Source: Asterias rubens | Taxonomy: Eukaryota > Echinodermata > Asteroidea > Forcipulatida > Asteriidae | Assembly: GCF_902459465.1 (NCBI RefSeq) | Contig: NC_047063.1 | Location: 5,270,001 to 5,334,000, forward strand | Reading direction: 5' to 3' | DNA: 64,000 nucleotides | Shown here: positions 30,501 through 41,400 of the stretch, in pieces | Numbering within the stretch: position 1 is the stretch's first letter | How the letters are laid out: every line of letters starts with the position of its first letter | Translations under genes and position numbers: made by a program | Notes under the pieces: model-generated | What the model saw: the letters and a program-made list of their open reading frames with translations, nothing else | Database searches by the model: none | Told to the model about the DNA's origin: nothing

Positions 30501-33500
30501 AAAAAAACCCATAAATTTCGTGGACACAAAATTTAAAGTATGCGCCTTGAACACCCAGCAGGGTGGATATGTGCGCATTACAAGTCTTATTATTATTATT
30601 ATTATTATTATTAAGTGTTTCTTTTTTGACTAACCATTAAGTCGAGCGTATCTTGGGTAGTATGAGGAGCTAGCGTAGCTCGATGCAGTAATCTTAGCGT
30701 CAGGAATAGCACCATTCTCCATTCCTAGAGGTGCGCTCATACATGGTGGCCCTGGAAACCAAACAACAATGGGTGTTAAATTTGCATCGGGGATAATGAA
30801 CATCAATTTTTGTCTTATATACCCTTACACCGATGTGTGGCTCATATGGCTCTTTTAAAAAGTGATGGTTATTTAGAGGGGTTTCACTCCCTGACAGAGT
30901 GAAAAATCACACTAAAAGGATGCAAACTTCAGTCTAAAAGAGTGGACGACTACTCGAGAAAGAGCATTGTGCAATCTCGGCGGTCTGGTTGGTATGACAC
31001 GTTGGTTGTGCGTTCAAATAATATGCCTGTGATTTTGTTTTTTCTCACAGAACTCGGGTAGGTACTGAGTTCACATTGCTATAAACACACATCGGTGTGT
31101 TGGTAAAACTATAGTTAATATCCCAACAAGATTAGTTATAAAAATTATGCACGGAATCTCAAGTAAACATCAAGGATGGTGAAAATCACACTCATCGTGT
31201 TTAACACCAGTGTCATATTTGTTAGTGGTTGTAAAATATGAAAACAAAAGGCAACTGTTGGACTATTAAACACGTTTGCAAGGAGTTGTCATTATCAAGT
31301 AACTGACAGTACTGGTTTATGTCTGTGTTTAAGACTGACGGTGAAAGCATATAAGGAGTTTCTGGTTTTGTTTATTAGCAACCTCAAGGTTAAGAATAGA
31401 ATAGAGCAAAAGTTCAGAACTTCTCAAAGACATTATCTGAAAGTGTTTCAATAATCAGAAAAAAACTTGATTAAGAAATGATAATTGCCCAGAAATGTGT
31501 AACGATATACTTCTAAAAATTGGTTTATGTCACGTGGCCCTCAGGGGGAGGACTTTAAACAAATTAATCGGGTTGCAATAGTTGTGAGGTGCTTGATAAG
31601 GAGGGGGTTATGGGTGGTGATTTACCTGTTACATATGGCCCTTCGATATCCACGCTGACGGGATAGGCAATACAAAACCCTAAACATACAGGAAAAAGAA
31701 TGCAAAGAGGAGAAACTCAAATTATTCACTAATATATAGACTTGAAACTTGACGCGCGAGAAGTTCGGGAATGGGCGTGGTCGTATAATAGGGACTGTGG
31801 AAATATATGTCAGAAAAAGTTAATACTTGACTCACCAATATGTTTGTGTTTCAAGTCTCATTCGAGCAAAAAATGTTGGGGCGCATTCACACTTGGTCTT
31901 TAGAATTATTCGATTGTTTTAATTTTGTATATTTTGTAGATTATTATACATCAGCGATCACCTGTGAAAAATATAATTCCAAAAGGTGGTTGCGTTTTTG
32001 AGGCATCGCCGAAAAGCTGGAGCAGTTATGTCCATACGCATGACGAACAACCCGTAATTGAAATACACAATCTGATAAAAGTGTCATCCATAGGCCTATA
32101 AAACGTTTCCCAGATACAAAATATTGTGGAATCCTTTTCTCTAAAAAAACATATTCTTCTAGAAGGGAATTACATTATAACATTATCAACACCTGTAATA
32201 AGTTTTGATGGTCAACAATTCTGGAGTTATTACCAAATGCATAACCTCCCTACAAAGTTGATGAACCGAAACCGAGACTCGGGACGTTATCTTCCCGAAT
32301 CTCCCTTTTCCTATACGAGTTACGCACACTCTTACACCACACTCTTGAAATAAATGCATGTTTGTTTGGTGTCTGCTTTCTATGATACAGATACTTTGAG
32401 CTGTTTAGCTAACAATATGAAGTTCTATTTTGTTAAGGGTTTGTCAAGTTTAAGTGTGATCTGTCTTATTTATATACTTTAACTTTATTGTTTGGATTGC
32501 AGTGGAATCTGCAGTAATTGTTTATTTGTCTTGTTTCGATCGAAGAGCATGGTTTACAAGTAGATCTGTTTAATTAAGTATTGTTCCAAGACCTTCGCAT
32601 GGATTCGTTCCCAGCCCCACTACATGCTTTATGCGAAAGTCTGTTCTCGCTACCATTTGGGCAGCGCGCCTTATCACCCACTAACTTTGCGTAGGTCCGC
32701 CTCCGAAACGGCGACTTCGGCTACAGCTATGGCTAGATCGCGCGCGTCTGGCTATTCTTTAACAGTCGTCAACCAAAGTGAATTTAACCAGACAAGTTTG
32801 GGTCGGGTTATTGGGTTATCACACGTGTCGTTACGTTACGTTACGTTACGTTACGTTACGTTACGTTATGTTACGATTATGAGCGGTGACGTCTTGAACC
32901 ATTACTATGAACTATGTTTCACAATGATGTGAAACGCTTGTTTTAGGAGGTTTGTTAATTATTGTCAGGTTGACTTTCGTTATCTCCACGATACAGGTCT
33001 GATTGATGGGCGGGGGGGGGGGGGGACTCCAGTTAAAAATAGAAATGACATTGTTATGTCTCACTCATTCTGACGAATTGGTTGTTTGCATTATCACTTT
33101 CTGGCCAAATTAAACTCAGGTGGGAAAAAGTGGGGATACAGACCTTAATATCACGGTGTGGCGTCTTGATTTTACTCCATTCCAACTCATTGTAACCAAA
33201 CTGAGGCTGGACGAAATATTAGTCTGGTGCCATGCGCAATGAATGTTAGCATTCACTGTTATTGGAAACAGGGAACATGACCAAGATGGTGACAGCATGA
33301 TAAAGGTCTATAAAGAGGGTAAACTGTCACAAAGGATACTTACTTGAGTAAACCCTTCAGTGGAGCGCTGGACAGCATATAAATACAAGTACATTTGTCG
33401 TTGATCAACACCAAATCATTTAAATTTTACCCAGCCAGTTTCCCCTTGATGCTTAAAAAGGCAGTGGACATTATTGGTAATTACTCAAAATAGTTATTAG

Positions 33501-34025
33501 CATTGGTAACGAATAATGGGGAGAGTGGTAGTATAAAACAATGTGAAAACAAATTTCTTGTTCTAATGGTCCGAACATAATGATTAGATGTTCCATGGGA
33601 ACCGACACACAGTTAAGATCGAAGCATTCTGACAATGTACACATTGGTTCATAAATCACTACTAATTCAAAGAATTCAGTTTTCTGCACACATTAGTATT
33701 TTAGACACATTATAATGGGTCACTATAGACTAATCTGTCATCCAACACTATTTTTGTCAACCTCTTACCTGGTTTATCCACCCAGAAATCACGTATATAA
33801 AAGAGTGGATTTTAAAGGGACTTTTATTAATAAATCAGCGGAATATTGCTCCACAAATTTCCTAGTTATTAAAAACAAATATGAAGCGGGTCCTTCCACC
33901 CTCACCCCTCGGCTGCCCTTATAGGGTTGGTTAAAAAGAAATGTTTATCAAATTAATAACAGCAGCTCACCAGACAGAAGTGCACATAGCAGCAGTTTCG
34001 TAGTGGCTACTGGGACCGAAGACAT
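27546..34025 (-). CDS. Secreted discoidin plus two-SRCR protein (8 exons)
   Basis: Join on the minus strand: 34025-33971, 31679-31626, 30751-30635, 30280-30078, 29874-29736, 28928-28620, 28180-27863, 27592-27546 (1242 nt: 413 residues plus stop). Order: signal peptide 1-18 (MSSVPVATTKLLLCALLS), linker to about 36, one F5/8 type C domain (about 40-189, bounded by Cys), SRCR 1 (190-292), SRCR 2 (293-398) and a 15-residue tail. Discoidin domains bind glycans or phospholipids; SRCR domains bind microbial or self polyanions and are expanded in echinoderm immune repertoires (family knowledge). No transmembrane segment is seen, so secretion is inferred. Both SRCRs carry an extra Cys. Nearly all introns are phase 1. 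The 54-nt linker exon and the last exon are the weakest parts; a membrane or tail exon could have been missed. Confidence 0.8.
27863..28180 (-). CDS. Discoidin/SRCR gene exon 7, SRCR domain 2
   Basis: Acceptor gtaaag|AT, donor CAAG|gtacgt; 106 codons. GRVEIYKDGYWGAICDNDWD, ACRQLGF, DCPSRCWDEPTC and AGVVC define a second SRCR with the same extra Cys as domain 1. Confidence 0.95.
28620..28928 (-). CDS. Discoidin/SRCR gene exon 6, SRCR domain 1
   Basis: Acceptor ttttaag|AT, donor CCAA|gtaagg; 103 codons. IVRLVGG, GRVEIYHDDGWGAVCD, VCRQLGY and AGVVC define an SRCR domain. It holds seven Cys, including an added Cys in the spacing C-x3-C-x5-C before the last half-cystine. Confidence 0.95.
29010..29110 (+). 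repeat. tRNA-like SINE remnant
   Basis: gagtgggttagagcactgga (A-box-like) and gtgggtccgagtcctggt (B-box-like) at tRNA spacing, without a closing acceptor stem. Confidence 0.45.
29263..29600 (-). mobile_element. tRNA-derived SINE, family 2
   Basis: Minus-strand tRNA head near 29520-29600 (ggttaagagtgtcgaattca, gtgtgggttcaaatcccggt). Body with tatatagcgcatttcac. Relatives at 13290-14012 and 52890-53200. Confidence 0.65.
29736..29874 (-). CDS. Discoidin/SRCR gene exon 5, end of F5/8C domain
   Basis: Acceptor ccacag|TTC, donor CGAG|gtaata; 139 nt. ARFLRLLPITWQGGLVFLDF and the closing Cys give the standard end of the domain. Confidence 0.88.
30078..30280 (-). CDS. Discoidin/SRCR gene exon 4, core of F5/8C domain
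   Basis: Acceptor gaacag|AT, donor TTAGTG|gtaagc; 203 nt, phase 1 to phase 0. WIQVDLG, TGVIVQG and VKTFSVQYS...W are the canonical F5/8C core motifs. Confidence 0.9.
30635..30751 (-). CDS. Discoidin/SRCR gene exon 3, start of F5/8C domain
   Basis: Acceptor tttccag|GG, donor AATG|gttagt; 39 codons. CMSAPLGMENGAIPDAKITA and SSYYPRYARLNG are typical of the first strands of F5/8 type C domains, including the first Cys. Confidence 0.85.
30752..31625. other. Intron of discoidin/SRCR gene
   Basis: Holds a partial SINE (30770-30840, atttgcatcggggataatga, acaccgatgtgtgg). Otherwise unique-looking, no exon. Confidence 0.45.
31626..31679 (-). CDS. Discoidin/SRCR gene exon 2, short linker
   Basis: Acceptor gtttag|GG, donor ACAG|gtaaat. 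Encodes 18 codons (FCIAYPVSVDIEGPYVT), phase 1 to phase 1. Proposed from frame and splice sites only. Confidence 0.5.
31680..33970. other. First large intron of discoidin/SRCR gene
   Basis: No further exon seen. 32830-32870 is a pentanucleotide microsatellite (cgtta repeated about seven times); 33010-33024 is a G run; 33457-33550 is a TTAA-type MITE fragment; 32690-32760 is GC-rich (ggtccgcctccgaaacggcg), probably a repeat. Confidence 0.5.
33971..34025 (-). CDS. Discoidin/SRCR gene exon 1, signal peptide
   Basis: ATG at 34025. Hydrophobic LLLCALL core follows ATTK; donor G|gtgagc, phase 1. A typical signal-peptide exon. Confidence 0.7.
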
Positions 34026-34473
34026 CGTGGAGATCCTGGATACTCGAGGACGGCTGATAATGTGGTGTGTCTCACGGGCACAGGCCAACTTTTATATCAC
34101 TCGTTTTCAGGAAGCAAAACTAACTGTAAACGTCAAGTGATCAACCCGGACTTGCCCGTCTCGATGGTGTCCAAATAAAACTGGCGGGAACGGTTTTTGT
34201 TTCGTTGTTTACATCTTCAATTAAGACTTTTTGAAGTGATGTGCAAGTAAAACATTTCAAGTTTTGTTTAAGGTAGACTGCAGTAGGCATACTCTAACTT
34301 TAATGAGTAACTAGCAGGAAGCAAATGCGTTATGAGATATCAAGTTATCAGACGTTTATTAAAGGTTAACGGGATTTCGCTCTTAATAGTTCATTTTAAT
34401 TGTCTAATTGCAATAAAAGGCTAGGGTTCCATGGTATCATGCCCACATTGGATTGGGCCTTCTCTTTAGTATG

Positions 34474-34634
34474 GAAATATTGACTGCTATGAGGGGCACA
34501 GTTTATAGGCCCAGAAGGTCAAGTCAAAACCATGACTATGCCCGAAGCGAAGCCGAGGGCATAGTCATGGTTTTGTCATTACCGAGGGCCTATAATTTTA
34601 ACTGTGTCCCGATTACTAAGCAGTCAATAAAGAT
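34474..34634. mobile_element. Palindromic element with CATAGTCATGG core
   Basis: aaaaccatgactatgccc and gggcatagtcatggtttt are mirrored, extended outward by ggcacagtttataggccc / gggcctataattttaactgt and tattgactgc / gcagtcaata. More gggcatagtc fragments follow to 34860. Upstream of the discoidin/SRCR gene. Confidence 0.75.
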
Positions 34635-35182
34635 ATACCGAATAAAGATTCTTCCAATCATCAACACTGACTACGATGAAAGGTCGTTTGCGAAAAAAAG
34701 GTTGCGCCGTGACACGGGGAACGCTAGTCGTACATTATACATATCATAGTTGCGTTATTTTCAGGGCGGGCATAGTCAATATTGACTATGCCCCGGGCAT
34801 AGTCACCATGACGTCATCTTGACAGAAAAAGGGGCATAGCTATTTCAATGACTCCATTGATTAACCAATCAGATTAGAGGATTCTTTACATGAGGTATAT
34901 AACAGGCTATATCATATATGATTACATTTCCAAAGCTAGTGTACAAGGCTTCAGTAAAAGGCAAGCTGTTGATGAATGATACTTTACAATGAGTCTCTCT
35001 CGTCAATCTACATGCTTAATATGATATTATTATGTTGTTGTTGCGACTGGTGTCAGATTTAACAATCAGCAATCACAACCATCCAATTTTATCAATTTTA
35101 AGACGGTGAGGTATATCAATGTTTATGATGCCAGACTTCTCTGTTCTCAGTTGTGCTTCATTAATTACCAGCAGTGGACAAA

Positions 35183-35338
35183 ATAGACCTTTTCGCAAAT
35201 ATCCATTGCGCAAGCGCTAACTGTTAAATGAGGTGCATGCTGGTCTAGAAGGGATCAAATTAATTGAGCGCCAGCTAGACCAGCGTGCACCTCATCCAAT
35301 GCTTACAGCGCACGTACCGAGTATTTGCAATAACGTCT
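35183..35338. mobile_element. TAGACCTTTTCGCAAATA-ended MITE in 3' UTR of the 35-45 kb gene
   Basis: tagaccttttcgcaaatat and gtatttgcaataacgtcta form the ends. Arms gaggtgcatgctggtctag / ctagaccagcgtgcacctc. It begins about 40 bases past the stop codon of the properdin-like gene. Confidence 0.8.
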
Positions 35339-35378
35339 ATGTGACACTTAGGTTGTACCACGCCCTCTATCGATGAAT

Positions 35379-35492
35379 CTAGGGATAGTCCTTATATTCC
35401 GGTTGATCAATGCTGCTTCCATCACCGCTTCCATTACAACCACTACCTCCATCGGACAAATCGAAATCTTCATCGTCACAAAGTACCGAACT
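35379..35492 (-). CDS. Properdin-like gene (35-45 kb) exon 9, acidic tail and stop
   Basis: Acceptor tacacag|AG; 37 codons rich in Asp, Gly and Ser (SVLCDDEDFDLSDGG, ending DQPEYKDYP), then TAG at 35379-35381. A hairpin element begins about 40 bases into the predicted 3' UTR. Confidence 0.65.
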   Translation of the reverse strand, partial: SSVLCDDEDFDLSDGGSGCNGSGDGSSIDQPEYKDYP

Positions 35493-38400
35493 CTGTGTAT
35501 TAAAGGACATTACAGAAAATCACAGATTTAAATAAAACTTACACGGTCTAATGATGATGATGATAGTATAATAGATGTTAAATTTGCATCGGGGATAAAG
35601 AATATTAATTTTTGTTTTTACCCATACACCGATGTGTGTTAGCACTGTATACTCGGTACTTTCCCGAGTCCTGTGAACAAAAAATATCACAGGCATGTTA
35701 CCCGGGTGGGATTCTAACCCACGACCCTTGCAATTCTAGAGCAGTGTCTTACCAACTAGACTACTGGTGTATACATACAGTCACTACTTGTGGTTTGGTT
35801 TCGTGTTACGAAGTATAAGTAAGAGCGGGGGCGGGGCCTGGAGCTGGGGGGATGCTCGAATAGAAAAATGTTAAATTCTCCCGTCGTATAGTCACTTAAT
35901 CTATCTACATGATAACTCCCATGTAAATAGTATTTAACTTGTTGGCATCAAACCCAAATTGAAAAGAACTCTTTGAGAAGTTTGCACAATAGCAGTGTTA
36001 TTCTTTTCTTTATTTTCTTAATTTGTGTTCATTATGTGATACTTCTAATATTGTTTGTACTATTTTTAGGCATACCTCACTAGTACTCCATTGACTGTCG
36101 CCCTCTGAAATAAAGCACAATATTTGTTTTTAAAGTTTGTTTACAGACAATTTACACTCAGGATTGAAATAAACATCAATAGGAGACTTTCCAACGCTAG
36201 GCGGCAGCAGACATACCGGGTAAATTTCCATTGTTTACGTAGTTCTGAACATGCGCATAATTCTGAGAACAATGGATTTACCCGGTAAGTCTGCTGCCCT
36301 CTATCGTCCCAGAAAGTCTCCCATTGATCTTATATAGAACATAATAAGACTTCGCTATAGATACTTTCTCTATCGCTTAACCAGAAGTTATAAAGACATA
36401 CAAATATGAACAACTCAATGTTGTTTTCTTTACATGTTCAAATTGGACAAAACATATTAAAGGCAGTGGACACTATTGGTGGTTACTCAAAATAATTATT
36501 AGCAAAAAACCTCATTGGTAACGAGTAATGGGGAGAGGTTGAGGGTATAAAACATTGTGAGAAACGGCTCCCTCTGAAGTGACGTAGTCTTCGAGAAAGA
36601 AGTAATTTAACATGAATTTGATATCGAGACCTCATAACTTAGAATTGGAGGTCTCGAAATCAAGCATCTGAAAGCACACAACTTCGTGTGACAAGGGTGT
36701 TTTTTCTTTCATGGTTATCTCGCAACTCCGACGACCAATCGAGCTCAAATTTTCACAGGTTTGTTATTTTATACTTATGTTGAGATACATCAAGTGAGAA
36801 GACTGGTCTTTGACAATTACCAATAGTGTCCAAACTATTTAATAAATATTATTATCACGATTTGATGTTACAAGTTAAACCTACCTGAATTGTATAAGCA
36901 CGGGTCGTTGTCACACAATTTGCTTTCAATCTTATCCCCATGACACGGATATCCACCGAATGTAGGGGGTGGGTTGTCACACTGTCTCATTCTTGTTTTA
37001 AAACTATTAGTGCCGCAGGTCGATGAGCATTTGGACCAGCTGGACCACTCACCCCATACTCCGTTAACTGTTTTAGCACACAGTAAAACAAAACGAAAAA
37101 CTTCATCAGTAAGACGCGATGCTCACACACGTGGATCTTTGGCACTTGTGTATACAGATGTTAGAGACTTTGTTCCAAGTATGTGATCATGTCCTTTTTG
37201 TCCCCGATAAGTACTGCCTAAACTAGTGCCCTCTTGCGGATAAAGCTCCGTCATTAGCCTACGATTGAGTCTGTGTGTTTGATATGCTAATATGTGGGAG
37301 AGTTTTTAATGGAAATGTTTTCAATCTAGGGCAAAGGTAAAACTAAAATTAGCAAAACGGCATCCGTTGTTTTGATGAGCTCCTGTATCCGTTCATAATA
37401 ACAAACTTTCTGCATGTAAAAGAGTGAAAAACACTCCTTTTGTCTGCCATTACCACTCTTGCAAAGAGCCATGGTCGATTTAGAGTGAAGTTCGTTCAAT
37501 TTCTCTCAAAAAGAGTAATATAGATTGACTTTCACTCTCAAAAGAGCAAAACTAACACCAGTTGGAGAAGAGAGTGAACATTTTTACATAAAGAGAGTAC
37601 GGAAGTCAGATAAACACACAAGTGATGACGTATCCGTCTGTATCTGAAGCTACGTAACCAATCGCTCTTACCTGCACATATGGCGCTTGAACAAGGCTCG
37701 CGCTGCACACTGCTGCCTATGCACGTTCTCCCTCCATGCAGCGGGAACGGATTGGTACAAAATCTATTTCTCCATGCAGTGCCCTCCTTGCCTTGTGAAC
37801 ATTCTTCAGGGCAGTGCCATTCTTTCCAGTCGCCCCATCCGCCATCAACTAAGTCAGGAGAAGATAATAGGAGACTTGGGCGATATCGATTTATTTTATT
37901 CACGATATATCGCCGACAATATATCGCGATATTCGATATAATCGCGATTAATGAAATTTGACATCATCAGTCTTCAAACTCCAAATGAAAGTTGTAGAAG
38001 AGACAGTCATAGCTTAAGAGAGGTGTTCTAATGACCTATTCTTTTGGTTTTACTCCAAACCGCGATTATCGCGATTATCGCGATATATCGCCAATAGGAG
38101 GCAAAATCAAACGTTATCACATTGGCTTTTTTTCTCAAGTAAGAGTATGTTCCAAACATATTATTGATGGTTTGTTTTTGAAATCTTTACCAGGCTAATA
38201 CAACATTCTTGAGTTTTCACTCATCTTTTAGTTAAAAAAAAATACCCCACAGATGACCTTGAATTTGACTCACTTGGGCATCTGCGGTTTGAAGTGCATG
38301 TGCGTTGTGAGTTCACGTCCCCCTGGCAATCCAGCCCGCCGAAATCAGGTCTCGGATCTGTACAACTCCGGTAACGGTTCTGACGACCCTTACGTCCACA

Positions 38401-41400
38401 TGTGGCTGAGCAGGGTGACCAGGCACTCCAGTTTTTCCATCCGCCATCGACTTTAAAAACAAAGAGACACAATGGGAGACTTTCCAACCCAAGGTGGCAT
38501 CAGACTTACCGGGTAAATTTCCATTTGTTACGTATTTCTGAGCATGCGCACATTACCGAGAACAATCGATTTTACCTGGTAAGTCTGCTACCACCAAGCG
38601 TCCTGAAAGTCTCCATTTAAACAGTGGGAGAGGAGAGGTTTTATTGTATACCCTGCGACCCACTTTTATCTGATTGTCTCGTGGATTTTGCCTTTTTAGG
38701 CATTGCGGACACTATGAGTGCACTGTTGGTTTGGGTGTATATGAGTGTGTCCATATCTCAGAATGAATTGGTTGTCTTCAAGTTTAAATTTACCAGAAAA
38801 AACCGTAACATCAGTATTGTATTTCTTTCATCGTAACTCTGACGTGTGCATGACGTTGTCACCTTGGTCTCCATTTTCATGTTCTGAAATGAACTCTTTT
38901 TCTATAATAATATAAAGTATAAGTATTTTAACATAAAAACAAACTGTAAAAAGAAAATGTCAGGTCCAGCTTACTTGGGCACTTTCTTTTATTGTTGCAC
39001 CATGCGACATCCCTGTAGTCTCCTGTGCAGTCGTCACCACCATGCTGCGGTAGTGGGGAGTCGCATTCGCGGGATCGGGACTTTGCCTCACCACAGGTGG
39101 CGCTACATGCACTCCATTGGCTCCACTCGCCCCATTGTCCATTCACTGTTACGTATTAAATCATTGTCCAAGGTTAAGTAGTTGACACGTTTGTAAAGTG
39201 CAAAATAAAAAGTAGATTTAAAGACATAGGATACTATTGTCAAAGACCAGTCTTCTCACTTAATGGTGTATCTCAACATATGCATTTAAATATTAACAAA
39301 CCTGTGAAAATTTGAACTCAATTGGTCGTTGAAGTTGCAAGATAATAATGAAAGAAAAAACACCCTTGTCATACGAAGTTGTGTGCTTTAAGCTGATGCT
39401 TGATTTCGAGACCTCAAAATCTACTTTTGAGGTCTCTAAATCTAATTTGAAATCCTTAGGACCTTTTTGAAATCCTTAGGACCAAAGTATTCAGAAACCA
39501 GCTCTTTCATCCACATGAATGTTGAATGCGCTATGATTGGCCGAACGTATAATTGTATAGTCATCTATTTATTTCTTGCAATTCATTAGCGTATTTTGTT
39601 ACTTACTTCGCAAGTAAATCCATAATGTGCAAGTTTTGGGCTTGACGACTTTTGTGACGTGGTTAGTGGAATTTCCTACAAATTTTGAGACCAATAAAAG
39701 CAGTTGTGTGGGGAAGACTACTGGAAAGCAGAATTTGGAACATCGTCCCGTGGTCTATTGATTCTCTCTCATTCCAATCAATGGCCCTTTTCGAAACCAC
39801 GGCTCCGTTCTCTCGGCCGAAGTCATGAGAGCGTATACGCTTTTTTGTCAAAACATGACAACAGTCCTTTCTCTATATGGTCAAAACAACCGCGGGGCCA
39901 AGCTAGTCTGAGCCGAATCCAAAGCCGAAGCCGTGGTTTCGAAAAGGGCCAATGTAAACAAAACGAGGCTGGAAGGGAAAATAGTCTGGTTTATTTTTTG
40001 CACAATGAATGAAGCATCCCTTACCGCTACTAGATACATGGGATATGACCGAGATGGTGTAGGAATGATAAAGGTATATTTACCTGGGCACAACACATTA
40101 GTATTGCAGAGCTTCTCCTCAACATTTTGACCATTGCAACACGTCTTGTTTCCAGGAGACATGCAGATACACTCCCGCTGCCTCTGCATAGTGCCCACCC
40201 CACAAGAGACGGAGCATGGCGTCCACTCACCCCACTCACCCAAAACTCCTCCCACTGCGGAGTTCAAATGAGTTGGATGTCATTCTTTGCATACAAATGC
40301 ATGTTTATCGTCACAAAAGAAGAAATGGTCTCTATGTAAAAACTAAGTGTAAAAAAAAGGATAATAAAGAGGAAGGTCCTCTGAAGAAGGTCCGGTTTGG
40401 ATCGAAAGCTAAGGCCATCTACCCTATTTATTATTTAAAGGGAAGGTACATGTTTGGTAATTGTCAAAGACCAGTGTTTTCACTTGGTGTATCCCATCAT
40501 AAGCATAAAATAACAAGCCTGTGAAAATTTAGACTCAATTGGTCATCGGAGTTGCGAGAAAATGATGAGAGAAAAAAAACACCCTTATTGGACGAATTTG
40601 TGTGATTTCAGATAAGAGTGAAAGACTTCTAGCTAGAAGTATTTTGTTATTTTAGTGAGAAATTACCTCTTTCTCAAAAACTACGTAACTTCGTTTCCCT
40701 TAATGGTTTATACTATCAACAGCTCTTCAATGCTCGTTACCAAGTCAGTTTTTAAGTTAATATTTGTTTTGAGTAATTACCAAACGTGTACCTTCCCTTT
40801 AATATATATAAATATGAATGCAATACATTCAGATTATGAGCTATTAATCAAACCTTTGCGTATCTCTCTTTTGGACAGACCGTTTCGTTCCACTAATGCA
40901 CTCATCAGATAAATGACAAAAAAATACGTAGCCACTTAAAGGGACACACCTGCCCCAGTCGGCTATTCGGGCAATAAAACAGACTTAGGATATATGACGT
41001 CCAGGTCTTCCAGGAATGGAGGAGGACAGTCCTTTATATAAACCACCCATGACCGTTTTCTATAATTTTTCAAAAAACGATGGTAAATTGAAATAAATAA
41101 TTTTTGGTATACAGACCTTTTATGTTTATATTAAAAACAAATAGACTAACGAGTATAAAATAATCATGCTAATGATTATTGAATAAATAATTGGGGCTTT
41201 AACAAGGTGATAGTAAACAGTGAAAAACGATATTAAAAGATCCTAGAACAACGATATAAAAAAACAAATATGTTTATAATAACTGCACTGTTTTCATGAA
41301 CTAATGCCAAATGATGCCGTCATCAAAACTATTAATAACGTCAACCTTTTCGTTTGGTGCTCGTCAGGTGGATATAATATTATTATTGTTGTAGGGAGCC

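Noticed and set aside
32624..32932. 102-codon plus-strand ORF in GC-rich DNA
   Set aside because: Ends in a pentanucleotide microsatellite and has no recognisable domain; probably repeat-derived.
40380..40432. Hammerhead ribozyme in ctctgaagaaggtccgg motif
   Set aside because: CUGAAGA and GAAA are present, but stem II needs a bulge and stems I and III cannot be formed from the flanks.
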